64,000 bases of DNA from Nitrospira sp. (GTDB lineage: Bacteria; Nitrospirota; Nitrospiria; Nitrospirales; Nitrospiraceae). A program made the translations under genes and the position numbers. Position 1 is the stretch's first letter; each line of letters starts with the position of its first letter. The notes beneath the pieces were generated by a model, which did not search any database, was not told the origin of the DNA, and was given only the letters and a program-made list of their open reading frames with translations. The stretch spans positions 2,992,036 to 3,056,035 of the forward strand of contig CP060501.1 in NCBI GenBank assembly GCA_024760545.1, written 5' to 3'. Below, one piece after another: positions 38,542 through 47,791 of this stretch.

Positions 38542-39117
38542 ATGAAGGAACACATACGACCCACCCTGACCATGCTGCTACTGCTGACTATCCTGACGGG
38601 TCTTATCTATCCGCTGGCCATCACAGGATTGGCCAACGTGTTCTACCCTGATCAGGCGAACGGCAGCATGATCGTGCATCAAGGCACGGTGATCGGGTCC
38701 AGGCTGATCGGACAGTACGTTGACAAACCGGAGTATTTTTGGAGCCGTCCGTCGGCGACGGAGCCGTTTCCTTACAACGCCGCAGCGTCGGGAGGGTCGA
38801 ACCTTGGCCCTACCAACCCGGCCCTGATCGAAACGGTCACAGCCAGAGTGGCCGCCTTACGAGTCGCAGATCCCGGTAACGACGTGCCCATTCCTGTCGA
38901 GCTGGTCACCGCCTCGGGGAGCGGGTTGGACCCCCATATCAGCCCGGCTGCCGCCTTCTACCAAATCAAGCGTGTGGCCCGTGTGAGAGGCCTGGATGAA
39001 ATCATCGTGGGAACACTCGTGGCTCAACACATAGAGGAACGTCAATTCGGATTCCTGGGTGAACGCAGAATCAATGTTCTACTGTTGAATCTTGCGCTCG
39101 ATGCGTTACCCCGTTGA
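38542..39117 (+). CDS. kdpC: Potassium-transporting ATPase subunit KdpC
   Basis: A 191-residue protein with one N-terminal transmembrane helix (TMLLLLTILTGLIYPLAITGL) and a periplasmic domain. Conserved segments are GSRLIGQYVDKPEYFWSRPS, YNAAASGGSNLGPTNP, and ASGSGLDPHISPAAA with the KdpC motif SGLDPHIS. The family is thought to raise the affinity of the pump for ATP or K+. It is followed by a 43-residue ORF before kdpD. Confidence 0.97.
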   Translation: MKEHIRPTLTMLLLLTILTGLIYPLAITGLANVFYPDQANGSMIVHQGTVIGSRLIGQYVDKPEYFWSRPSATEPFPYNAAASGGSNLGPTNPALIETVTARVAALRVADPGNDVPIPVELVTASGSGLDPHISPAAAFYQIKRVARVRGLDEIIVGTLVAQHIEERQFGFLGERRINVLLLNLALDALPR

Positions 39118-39159
39118 ACCAATTCCTCGTTGAAATCTTCGACACAGTGAGGATCTGTT

Positions 39160-39291
39160 GTGTGGTCATTGTTCATCCTGTTTCTACTGACGATTTGGGC
39201 GATGGCCTGCTTGATCTGGCTGTTGTGGAAATGGCTGCCACCAAGCGGTAGGGTGCGCCGCCCCCCTCAAAATCCCTTCGCCAAACCATAA
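39160..39291 (+). CDS. Small membrane ORF between kdpC and kdpD (43 aa)
   Basis: A 43-codon frame starting GTG after AGTGAGGA. It encodes one hydrophobic helix with many Trp (LFILFLLTIWAMACLIWLLW) and a basic Pro-rich tail ending NPFAKP. It lies 42 bp after kdpC and about 115 bp before kdpD. The ribosome site, membrane helix and charge pattern are those of a real micro-protein. Its position inside an otherwise compact operon suggests a regulatory or stabilising role with KdpD or the pump. I know of no named family. Confidence 0.5.
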   Translation: MWSLFILFLLTIWAMACLIWLLWKWLPPSGRVRRPPQNPFAKP

Positions 39292-39406
39292 GCATTTCCG
39301 AAGTCTATCCAAGTGACGTAAAATTGGCGGGAGGGCGCCCGACTCCTCAGGCACATGGTTTGAACGTTGCCGGAATATCTCAGGCAACTAGGACTAGACA
39401 TCAGCG

Positions 39407-42109
39407 ATGGATACACAACGTCCGGATCCCGACGCGCTGCTCAAGCGTGTGCAGGCTGAAGAGGCCCGGCAGCTTCAAGGAAAGCTCAAAGTGTTCTTCG
39501 GCGCCAACCCCGGCGTGGGGAAAACCTATGCCATGCTGGAGGCGGCTCATGAGCAGCGGCGAGACGGCGTGGACGTCGCCATCGGTGTCGTCGAGACACA
39601 TGGTCGCACGGAGACCGAGACGCTGGTAAGCGGACTGGAAGTCATACCGCGCCGCGCGGTCGAGTATCGCGGCACGACACTCCTGGAATTCGATCTCGAT
39701 GCGGCGCTGGCGCGCCGTCCAACCGTTATCCTCATGGATGAACTCGCACACAGCAACGCACCGGGTTTACGCCACGCCAAACGGTGGCAGGATGTGCTGG
39801 AGATCCTCAAAGCGGGCATCACGGTGTACACCACGGTGAACGTACAGCATTTGGAAAGCCTGAATGATGTGGTTGCGCAGATTACGGGTGTGCGCGTGCG
39901 GGAGACCATCCCGGATTCTGTGCTCGAGCGGGCGGATGACGTGGAGTTGATCGACCTTCCCCCGGATGACCTCCTCCAACGACTCAAAGACGGCAAGGTC
40001 TATGTTCCGGAACAGATTCAGCACGCCATTCAGAATTTTTTTGCGAAGGGCAATCTGATCGCGCTTCGTGAACTCGCCCTGCGGCGCACTGCCGAACGGG
40101 TTGATCAGCAGATGGAAGTGTATAGACGCGATCATGCGGTGGTGCGAACCTGGCCGGCGGCAGAAACCATCATGGTGTGCGTGAACATGAAACCCCGCGG
40201 TCCGCGTTTGATCCGCGCCGCCCGTCAGATGGCCACGGATCTTCATGCCAAGTGGATCGCGGTGTATGTGCAGATTCCCCGGCACCTGCGCTCACCGCAA
40301 ATCGAACGGGATCGTCTGGTACAGACGTTACGGTTGGCGGAGCAGTTGGGGGCCGAAGCGGTGACGATAGCCGGTGAACATGTCGCCCAGGAAATTCTGA
40401 GCTATGCGCGAAGCCGTAATGCCACCAAGATCATCGTTGGAAAACCGGTGCGGCCTCTCTGGAAGGAATGGATTTTCGGCTCAGTGGTATCGGAACTGGT
40501 CCATCAGAGCGGGGACATCGACGTATACGTCATTACGGGTGAAGCGGGCGAAGGCGAACCGGTTGCCCGACGGAGTCTCGCGAGAACCAGTAAAACGGAC
40601 GGGTATGTCAACGCGTTGTTCGGAGTGCTGATTGCGACGGCCATCGACTGGTTGATGTTCCCGTATTTCTCGGCCGAGAACCTGATCATGATGTATCTCA
40701 TCGCCGTGATCGCCATCGCGATTCGTTGCGGCCGCGGCCCATCGGTGCTTGCCTCAGCCTTGAGTGTCGCAACGTTCGACTTCTTCTTTGTGCCGCCGTA
40801 TTACTCCTTCTCCGTCTCGGACATTCAATACCTGTTGACCCTCGGAGTCATGTTAGTGGTGGCGCTGGTCATCAGTAATCTCACGGTGCGGTTGCATCAT
40901 CAGGCGGCCTTGTCCCGGTACAGGGAAAGACGCACCGGAGTTCTGTACGCGATGAGTCGAGATCTCGCCACGCATCGGGGAACGGACATGCTGACCCAGC
41001 TTGCGGTCGCGCATCTCCGAGAGGTATTCGACGCACAGATCGCTATCTTTCTGGCGGATGCCAACAAGAGAGTACAGCTCCAGCGCGGCGAACAGTTGTA
41101 TTTTGAGCTGGACCCGAAGGAGTCAGGCGTCGCGCAGTGGGTGTTCGACCACAATGAGCGAGCCGGATTCGGTACCGATACGCTGCCGGGGACCAGCGCA
41201 TTATATCTCCCGTTGGTCGGCTCAGGCGGAGCGATCGGAGTCATTGCCGTACGGCCCAAGGACTCTGCACTCCTGCTCGATCCCGAACAACTTCATCTTC
41301 TGGAATCCCTGGTGAATCAAACGGCCTTGGCGATCGAAAGGACTCGGTTATCCGAAGAAGCTCAGCAAGCGCACGTGGCGGCCGAAACCGAGCGCATGCG
41401 TAGCGCGATTCTCAGTTCCGTGTCCCACGACCTGCGAACGCCGCTCGCGACCATCAGCGGTGCCGCCAGCAGTTTGGTGGCGGGGCAGGAAGCTCTCACT
41501 GTCGCAGCTCGGCAGGATCTCGCTCGATCCATCTATCGAGAGGCTGATCGACTGGACCGATTACTGAGGAATCTTCTTAATATGATGCGGCTGGAAGCGG
41601 GAGCCGTACGGCTCAGCAAAGAGTGGCACCCGTTGGATGAAATCATCGGTGCCGCCCTCTCGAGGCTGGAGGGACGATTCCCCGAACATATCGTCAACAC
41701 TGACTTGCCTGCCGAACTGCCGTTGCTGTTGGCCGATGGGGTACTCCTGGAGCAAGTGATTATCAATCTTGTGGAGAATGCGGTGAAGTATGCGCCTGTC
41801 GGAACCGAAATTGGTCTGACGGCGTCGACGACCGACCACCAGGTCGTCGTGGAAGTCGCTGATCGGGGACCCGGCATTCCAGCCGGAGAAGAGGCACTGA
41901 TTTTTGATAAGTTTTATCGCGGAAAATCCGCTCGGGAGGGAGGAGTCGGGCTGGGGCTGACCATTTGTCGTGGCATCGTTGAAGCGCATGGCGGACGGAT
42001 CTGGGCTCAAAATCGGCCGGGCGGGGGTGCGCTGATTCGGTTCTCGATCCCCCTGCCGGACGAGCAACCGGCTGTCGAACGAGAGGCCGACGCAAATTCG
42101 GCAGGTTGA
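39407..42109 (+). CDS. kdpD: Osmosensitive K+ channel histidine kinase KdpD
   Basis: A 900-residue sensor kinase. N-terminal KdpD domain with the P-loop GANPGVGKTY (32-41), then a USP-like domain (about 250-375), four transmembrane helices (about 405-500), a GAF domain (about 520-650), HisKA with SSVSHDLRTPLA (His674), and HATPase_c with NLVENAVKYAP and GVGLGLTICRGIVEAHGG. It senses low external K+ or ionic strength and phosphorylates KdpE. It lies 34 bp upstream of kdpE. Confidence 0.97.
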   Translation: MDTQRPDPDALLKRVQAEEARQLQGKLKVFFGANPGVGKTYAMLEAAHEQRRDGVDVAIGVVETHGRTETETLVSGLEVIPRRAVEYRGTTLLEFDLDAALARRPTVILMDELAHSNAPGLRHAKRWQDVLEILKAGITVYTTVNVQHLESLNDVVAQITGVRVRETIPDSVLERADDVELIDLPPDDLLQRLKDGKVYVPEQIQHAIQNFFAKGNLIALRELALRRTAERVDQQMEVYRRDHAVVRTWPAAETIMVCVNMKPRGPRLIRAARQMATDLHAKWIAVYVQIPRHLRSPQIERDRLVQTLRLAEQLGAEAVTIAGEHVAQEILSYARSRNATKIIVGKPVRPLWKEWIFGSVVSELVHQSGDIDVYVITGEAGEGEPVARRSLARTSKTDGYVNALFGVLIATAIDWLMFPYFSAENLIMMYLIAVIAIAIRCGRGPSVLASALSVATFDFFFVPPYYSFSVSDIQYLLTLGVMLVVALVISNLTVRLHHQAALSRYRERRTGVLYAMSRDLATHRGTDMLTQLAVAHLREVFDAQIAIFLADANKRVQLQRGEQLYFELDPKESGVAQWVFDHNERAGFGTDTLPGTSALYLPLVGSGGAIGVIAVRPKDSALLLDPEQLHLLESLVNQTALAIERTRLSEEAQQAHVAAETERMRSAILSSVSHDLRTPLATISGAASSLVAGQEALTVAARQDLARSIYREADRLDRLLRNLLNMMRLEAGAVRLSKEWHPLDEIIGAALSRLEGRFPEHIVNTDLPAELPLLLADGVLLEQVIINLVENAVKYAPVGTEIGLTASTTDHQVVVEVADRGPGIPAGEEALIFDKFYRGKSAREGGVGLGLTICRGIVEAHGGRIWAQNRPGGGALIRFSIPLPDEQPAVEREADANSAG

Positions 42110-42143
42110 CCGGGAAGGGGTGACGCGAGAAGTGTGAGGTCTT

Positions 42144-42836
42144 ATGTCACAACAAGCAACGATACTCCTGATCGAGGATGAACCGGAGATCCGGCGGTTT
42201 CTTAGAACTTCCTTGCCGGCGCATGGTTTCCGACTCCATGAAGCCGCGACGGGGAAGGATGGGCTCATCGAAACCAAGGCGAGAAACCCGGATCTCATCC
42301 TTCTGGATCTCGGGCTTCCGGATCTCGATGGAACCGAGATGATTCGCCAACTGCGGGAGTGGACGCAGATTCCCATCATTGTGCTGTCGGCTCGAGACCA
42401 GGAACAGGCGAAAGTGGCGGCGCTCGACCTGGGCGCGGACGACTACATCACTAAGCCGTTTGGAGTGAACGAACTCCTTGCGCGGATGCGGGCGGCGCTT
42501 CGCCATGCGTCCCGAACAGCCGAAAGCGGTGAATCAGTGTTTACCCTCGGCGATCTGAAGGCAGATCTCGGGCGTCGGCAGGTGTTTGTTTCAGGGAAAG
42601 AAGTTCATCTGACCCCGATCGAATATAAGCTGCTCACCACCTTGATCCGGTATGCCGGTAAGGTGCTGACCCACCGTCAGCTGTTGAAGGAAGTCTGGGG
42701 CCCGCTCCATGTGGAAGAAGGTCATTATCTGCGTGTGTATATGCGCCAGTTGAGAAACAAACTGGAGAAGACCCCCGCCCATCCCCGCTATCTTGTCACG
42801 GAGCTTGGAGTTGGATATCGACTCCGGACAGAATGA
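42144..42836 (+). CDS. kdpE: KDP operon response regulator KdpE
   Basis: A 230-residue OmpR/PhoB-type regulator. The receiver domain (1-120) has the acidic pair EDEPE, phospho-acceptor Asp55 in LILLDLGLPDLDG, and the KPFGVNELLARMRA Lys. The C-terminal winged helix includes LTPIEYKLLTTLIRYAGKVLTHRQLL and VYMRQLRNKLE. It should bind upstream of the kdp operon and activate it when phosphorylated by KdpD. Confidence 0.97.
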   Translation: MSQQATILLIEDEPEIRRFLRTSLPAHGFRLHEAATGKDGLIETKARNPDLILLDLGLPDLDGTEMIRQLREWTQIPIIVLSARDQEQAKVAALDLGADDYITKPFGVNELLARMRAALRHASRTAESGESVFTLGDLKADLGRRQVFVSGKEVHLTPIEYKLLTTLIRYAGKVLTHRQLLKEVWGPLHVEEGHYLRVYMRQLRNKLEKTPAHPRYLVTELGVGYRLRTE

Positions 42837-42956
42837 TCTGAGGCCGATCCTGACGCCGTCCTTACAGTCGCGGCATTGGTTTTTATCCCGTTTTGATGCC
42901 TGACCCAGTATAGTTTGTGTGTCGAGCTTCTACCGGTTCTTCCGAGGGCGCACATA

Positions 42957-44222
42957 ATGCGGGTAGGCGCTGGTCAGTTCTCTCCGGTTGATCAGAAGAT
43001 AATCGGTCAACGAGACCGATTCTGCGAACATCTCTATTGCTTGGTGATCGTCTGTGCGGTACTCGCAACGGCGCCTGTCTCCGAGGCTCAGGACTTGAGC
43101 CAGCAGTCGAAGGAAAATCCCACGTCTCTGGATCGTCCGTCGAATTCCGCAGATGCCGGGACGGCCAACTGGCACTATGGCGCCTATCTCGATGTGAGTT
43201 ACATCGGGAATTTCAATTTTCCCGACAACCACCTCTGGCGCAGTCGGACCACCGCATTCCACCATAACGAGGTTTCACCCAACATGGGGTTGGCGTATGT
43301 GCGAAAGGATGCGGGAGAGTCTTCGCGTTGGGGCATGGAGCTTGGCTTCCAAGGCGGTCGAGATTCGGAAGAGTTTGCATTCCTGGCTGGTGAAAGGCGA
43401 GTCGATGGGGCGGACGTGCTCAGACATGTGCACCGGGGGAATGTGTCGTACCTGGCTCCGGTCGGAAGGGGAATGCTGATCACCGCCGGCCTGTTCAACA
43501 GTTTGATGGGGTACGAGTCACTCTACGCAAAGGATAACGCCAACTACACGCGGTCATGGATCGCGGACAATACGCCGTACATGATGTTCGGTGTGAATGC
43601 TCAGTATCCGGTGAATGAGAATTTCACCATCACTGCTTTTGTCGTCAACAGTTATTATCATCTCGCGCACCCGAACGATCTCCCGAGCTACGGGGGGAGA
43701 TGGATCTGGAAAGCCACGCCACGGTTCACGCTGATCCAAACACTTTACGGAGGACCGGATCAGAGGCAAACATCCTTGGAGTTCTGGCGTCTGTATGGAA
43801 ATCACATTCTGGAATGGAAAGGTGACGATGTGACGGTGGCGGCGTCCTTTGATGTCGGAACAGAGAGCATCGCCGGTCAACCTGGCAGCCCACGAACCTT
43901 TGTCATGGGAGGCAACGTGGTGGTGAGATGGCATGTCACCGGTCCTTGGTCTGTGGCGCTGCGGCCTGAGTTTTACTGGGACCGGAATGGCCGGTGGACA
44001 GGAGCCGAGCAGTTCGTAAAGGCCATCACGTCTACCGTCGAGTACAAGTTCCCGTACAAATGGATGAATACGATCATACGAGTCGAACATCGTTACGATG
44101 AATCAACTGGAGTTGGAGGCGGGTTTTTCAAGAACGGCGAGATCCGTCCCGGTGTAAATGAACTTGCGCCAGGGCAACACCTGTTCTTACTGGGAATGCT
44201 TCTAAGCTTGGATTCACCGTGA
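42957..44222 (+). CDS. Outer-membrane beta-barrel porin-like protein (OmpL/BBP2-like)
   Basis: About 421 residues. A signal peptide region lies near residues 20-45 (CLVIVCAVLATAPVSEAQ). The mature part has the alternating aromatic/polar pattern of a beta-barrel: WHYGAYLDVSYIGNFNFPDN, LAYVRKDAGESSRWGMELGF, and the last strand LFLLGMLLSLDSP. I match it to the putative porin-2 (OmpL-like) type; sugar or ion specificity cannot be read. It lies about 120 bp after kdpE on the same strand, so it may be part of the K+ response. The start at 42957 was chosen over an upstream one at 42915. Confidence 0.75.
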   Translation: MRVGAGQFSPVDQKIIGQRDRFCEHLYCLVIVCAVLATAPVSEAQDLSQQSKENPTSLDRPSNSADAGTANWHYGAYLDVSYIGNFNFPDNHLWRSRTTAFHHNEVSPNMGLAYVRKDAGESSRWGMELGFQGGRDSEEFAFLAGERRVDGADVLRHVHRGNVSYLAPVGRGMLITAGLFNSLMGYESLYAKDNANYTRSWIADNTPYMMFGVNAQYPVNENFTITAFVVNSYYHLAHPNDLPSYGGRWIWKATPRFTLIQTLYGGPDQRQTSLEFWRLYGNHILEWKGDDVTVAASFDVGTESIAGQPGSPRTFVMGGNVVVRWHVTGPWSVALRPEFYWDRNGRWTGAEQFVKAITSTVEYKFPYKWMNTIIRVEHRYDESTGVGGGFFKNGEIRPGVNELAPGQHLFLLGMLLSLDSP

Positions 44223-44960
44223 GTGGGGGATGGAGTGCGAGAACGCTTCTGTCCATAACGGGAGCTGATCGACGATGCGCTTGCTGATTCCTTCAATGGC
44301 GTGCGATTTGGCTTCTTTGAGAGCGGCGGTATCCTCGACCAAGACCGCCGAGCCGACCAGCTTTGCGACTCCTTCCGCTGACTGGATGGGTGCCTGCCAC
44401 TCGGAACGGACAGCCAACAAGCTTCCGGTGACCATGACTAACGCGGTGCTTTCAGTGCCGGGAGCGAGATAGGCGCCGATCAGGGTTGGATAAAACCACG
44501 CATACCGGTTGTTGTACCGATCGACCGCGCCCGCACCATCTACAAGCAAGACCAGATCGGCGCCATAACGCGCGCCGAGTTGTCTGACTCCACGGATGTT
44601 CTCCGCTCGCAATGTCGCATCCATCAGGACGAACGTGTCAGCCAGTATGTGCTGATCGCGCAATGGCATCAGCTGGCGGAGAAGCTGGTCTCGATCCGCA
44701 CTCAGCCATTCGACTTTGCTGATGGATGGTCGACTTGGAAAGTCGTGATCCGCAAAAAACACACCGAGGCGAAATGGCGGAGAGAGACGAGATTCTTGGC
44801 TTGCGAGAGGCGTGTTCTTGTGATTAGGAGCGGGATCTACGCGAAGGGCTTCGATCATCGCAGCCTGATCGAACCCGTGGCTCTTCGCGCAGCCGGCCGA
44901 TACGGTCATGGTCAGTGCAAGGGCGATCGAGAAGCGTAGTCCTACTACCCACGCACTCAT
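44214..44960 (-). CDS. Lipoprotein of unknown function
   Basis: A 248-residue protein with a lipoprotein signal (lipobox VSAGC, Cys24). The mature part has an alpha/beta pattern with LRLGVFFADHDF-like and GARYGADLVLLVDGAGAVDRY segments, then a small membrane-like stretch near LIGAYLAPGTESTALVMVTG. This resembles lipoproteins with a TolB-like or NLPC-like nucleotide-binding shape, but I could not assign a family. It converges on the porin gene and overlaps its last 9 bp. Confidence 0.6.
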   Translation of the reverse strand: MSAWVVGLRFSIALALTMTVSAGCAKSHGFDQAAMIEALRVDPAPNHKNTPLASQESRLSPPFRLGVFFADHDFPSRPSISKVEWLSADRDQLLRQLMPLRDQHILADTFVLMDATLRAENIRGVRQLGARYGADLVLLVDGAGAVDRYNNRYAWFYPTLIGAYLAPGTESTALVMVTGSLLAVRSEWQAPIQSAEGVAKLVGSAVLVEDTAALKEAKSHAIEGISKRIVDQLPLWTEAFSHSIPHSR

Positions 44961-45093
44961 TGGGCCAAGCGCCTCACGCTATCAGAATTCGCTTCCATCT
45001 CTGAACCCGATGATGAATTCGACCACATGTCTCCCCAAAGGCTGTTTACACGGCCACTCGATGGAATGCCCGCAGGTTATCGGAAGGAAGGAC

Positions 45094-45561
45094 CTAATCC
45101 GCGATTGGGAGAATGCGATCGGCCACTGCCTGCACGACTCCTTCTTCTTCAGTCACCACCTTCAACCCTTTGAAACTGAGGTAGTATCCTCCATGACTCG
45201 GTGCCTGAATCGTGGCACCCACTTCGACGCGATCTCCCTCCTCAACTTCCGGGTCACGGACGAGGGGTCTGCCGCAAATACCCAATACTGCCACTGGGAT
45301 AGTCGCAGCATCCTCTTCGAGGCGAAACAAGTAGGCTCCATAACAACTGTCTCCATTCGGAACTGTGTAGGGGGCCAAGGGCTGCACATCACGCACGATG
45401 CCCTGCAACGTGACATGCCGAAGGTGGTAGCCCCGTGGCTCATCAAGTATCTGCTGGATGCTGATCGGTTCCTCTGCCCACAAGAGTAGCGGTGTGCCGG
45501 TTGTCATGAACATCAGCATGAAGCCTACAAAATGAGCGACAACACGGACCTGCGTGATCAT
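45094..45561 (-). CDS. Exported OB-fold-like hypothetical protein
   Basis: About 155 residues. A signal peptide (RVVAHFVGFMLMFMTTGTPLLLWA) is followed by a beta-rich domain: RGYHLRHVTLQGIVRDVQPL, CYGAYLFRLEED, EEGDRVEVGATIQ, which has the layout of a single OB-fold. Two Cys (DSCYGAY and LGICGRP) may form a disulfide. No named family is recognised. It is the single gene between a lipoprotein and the M20 peptidase and is divergent from the latter. Confidence 0.6.
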   Translation of the reverse strand: MITQVRVVAHFVGFMLMFMTTGTPLLLWAEEPISIQQILDEPRGYHLRHVTLQGIVRDVQPLAPYTVPNGDSCYGAYLFRLEEDAATIPVAVLGICGRPLVRDPEVEEGDRVEVGATIQAPSHGGYYLSFKGLKVVTEEEGVVQAVADRILPIAD

Positions 45562-45667
45562 GATGGATGAACGGCATTCTATCATCTTCGATTGAATCCC
45601 GCGGCGCTTTCTCTTCCAATTCGTGATCGCTATAATCCACCAGTTTCAGTCAAGGAGGATCACTCGT

Positions 45668-47035
45668 ATGGTGAATGAGCGGCAGCTCCGGACGTTCATA
45701 AACGAATCGCGGCCGGGATTTGAGGATTTCTTGGGTCAGATGGTGAAGGTTCCGTCGATCAGTATGGACTCATCCCGAACCAGCGATATGCGGCGCATGG
45801 CCGATCTCGCGGCTCAGTATTTGGCGGGAATAGGCGCCAAGGTGCAAGTGGTAGAAACCGGTGGATATCCTCTCATCTCTGGTGGATGGACAACAGGGGC
45901 TGAGCATCCGACCGTCACGATCTACAACCATCTGGATGTGCAACCGGCGCAGGAGCCGGAATGGAAGCAAGCGCCGTTCGAGTTTAGGAATGAGCACGGC
46001 ATGTACCATGGTCGAGGCGCCACCGATGATAAGGGGCCGGCTCTTACGGCGTTGTTCGGTGCTCGATATGTCATCGAGCAAGGGTTGCCGATCAACATCC
46101 GTTTTCTGTGGGAACTGGAAGAAGAGATCGGGAGTCCGCATTTTGCCGAGGGTCTTAAGGACGGCGCGGCCGTCCCAAGACCGGATTCCGTCGTCGTCTC
46201 GGATACCATCTGGATTGCCAAGGGACGGCCTGCGGTACCATACGGCTTGCGCGGTCTGCTCGGCGCGCGACTGGTCTTGCGCACCGGGGAGAAAGACGCA
46301 CATTCGGGTGTGACCGGAGGCGCAGCTCGCAACCCCCTGGCTGAGTTGATGGAGGTCGCGAATACCTGCCTCGATGCCAAGACCGGAAGAGTGAAGATAC
46401 CGGGATTTTATGACGAGGTCGTTGAACCTACGAAGGAGGAGATCAGGAATTTCCTCAAGTCCGGCTTTCAAGTAAGCCGTTTCAAGGAAGCCTACGGATT
46501 CAGATCTCTGCGCACGAAAGATCCCGCCGATATCATGCGAAGAATTTGGGCATCTCCGACCTTTGAGATTCATGGTCTCAGCGGGGGATACCATGGGCAA
46601 GGCGTTAAAACGGTTGTGCCTGGTCATGCCGAACTCAAGGTCAGTATGCGCCTGGTCCCAAACCAGACGCCCGAAAGGGTATTTGCCCTGCTGAAGAAGC
46701 ATGTGGCTCGCGTGAATCCCAGCGTGAAAGTGGAACGAGAAGGCATGCTTCAGCCATTTAAGGGTGATTTTGCCGGGCCCTACGTGGATTGTGTGAAGCG
46801 CGCCATAAAAGCAGGGTTCGGTAAGGATCCGGCCTTTGTGCGAGAAGGAGGATCAATCGGCGCAGTGGTCACCATGCAGAAAGCCTGGAAGGCTCCGATC
46901 CTCTTCATGGGTTTGAGCTTGCCGGAACATGGGTATCACGCTCCCAACGAATATTATGATTGGGGGCAAGCCTCCGGCGGAATGAAGGCGTTCGCGCACT
47001 ATTTCTCGGAATTAGCAAAGATAAGAAAAGGATAG
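45668..47035 (+). CDS. M20-family metallopeptidase (dipeptidase/carboxypeptidase-like)
   Basis: A 455-residue zinc peptidase. Metal ligands are visible in IYNHLDVQPAQEP (His), HGRGATDDKGPALTAL (bridging Asp) and FLWELEEEIGSPHF (catalytic and metal Glu), with further ones in VVSDTIWIAKGRPA and LPEHGYHAPNEYYDWG. The lid/dimerisation domain lies at about 205-320. The start follows AAGGAGG; an in-frame start 45 bp upstream is less likely. There is no signal peptide, so it is a cytoplasmic peptidase of broad specificity, length normal for the family. Confidence 0.92.
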   Translation: MVNERQLRTFINESRPGFEDFLGQMVKVPSISMDSSRTSDMRRMADLAAQYLAGIGAKVQVVETGGYPLISGGWTTGAEHPTVTIYNHLDVQPAQEPEWKQAPFEFRNEHGMYHGRGATDDKGPALTALFGARYVIEQGLPINIRFLWELEEEIGSPHFAEGLKDGAAVPRPDSVVVSDTIWIAKGRPAVPYGLRGLLGARLVLRTGEKDAHSGVTGGAARNPLAELMEVANTCLDAKTGRVKIPGFYDEVVEPTKEEIRNFLKSGFQVSRFKEAYGFRSLRTKDPADIMRRIWASPTFEIHGLSGGYHGQGVKTVVPGHAELKVSMRLVPNQTPERVFALLKKHVARVNPSVKVEREGMLQPFKGDFAGPYVDCVKRAIKAGFGKDPAFVREGGSIGAVVTMQKAWKAPILFMGLSLPEHGYHAPNEYYDWGQASGGMKAFAHYFSELAKIRKG

Positions 47036-47331
47036 AGCCTGTTTTGGGCAGTTTGAACATCCTGCCGAGGGGGCAAATGGTCGGTTTTTGAACATTGTTT
47101 CGCAAAAATTGTTTGGCCGTGTCGTTTCTCATCTTGCCGTTGACTGGATGGCTCTATGCTCAGGCGAGGAAGCTGCCCTAATTCATTGCAAATCAATATG
47201 ATACCTGGCAGGAGGCTTTCCAGGCTGGGCATGGATGTTGCTGAAGCATATGTCAGAGGTCTAGGGATGGTCGCAGTGGTGGCAATGCTAAAGTTGATTG
47301 TATAAAGGCTCTTGGGTATCCTGAGCATCCC

Positions 47332-47661
47332 ATGGATACCGAAACGACCAATGTGGTAGTTGTTATGGTCACAACGCCAAGCCAAGATGAAGCGATCAAG
47401 ATTGCCGATCAACTGGTCAAATCTCACCTCGCAGCCTGCGCATCAACGATTCCCACGGTTCGCTCAATATATTGGTGGGAGGGGAAAATCGTGGATGATC
47501 AGGAAGCGCTACTCCTGATCAAGACCACCTCGGATAAATTCACTTCCCTACAGGAGACAATCCAAAAGATGCATTCTTACAAAGTGCCGGAAATCATAGC
47601 CCTTCCGGTAATTAAAGGGTTTCCACCGTATCTTGAGTGGGTTCAACGTGAGACCTCCTAG
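47332..47661 (+). CDS. cutA: Divalent-cation tolerance protein CutA
   Basis: A 109-residue CutA1-type trimeric protein. Diagnostic segments: VVVMVTTPSQDEAIKIADQL, LAACASTIPTVRSIYWWEGK, EALLLIKTTSDKF, and KVPEIIALPVIKGFPPYLEW. The family binds copper and other divalent metals in vitro. It is cytosolic. Single gene, with about 300 bp of non-coding sequence upstream (47036-47331) in which nothing was recognised. Confidence 0.95.
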   Translation: MDTETTNVVVVMVTTPSQDEAIKIADQLVKSHLAACASTIPTVRSIYWWEGKIVDDQEALLLIKTTSDKFTSLQETIQKMHSYKVPEIIALPVIKGFPPYLEWVQRETS

Positions 47662-47791
47662 ATAATGTGGTTGAAACTGTTTGGCCGAAACACTATTTTA
47701 AGCATTGACCATACATGATTAATTCGGTAATTTGCCGGGCGAGATCAGTCGAACCGAGCGATGGATAGGTAGAGGTAGGGGGGCGAAGACT

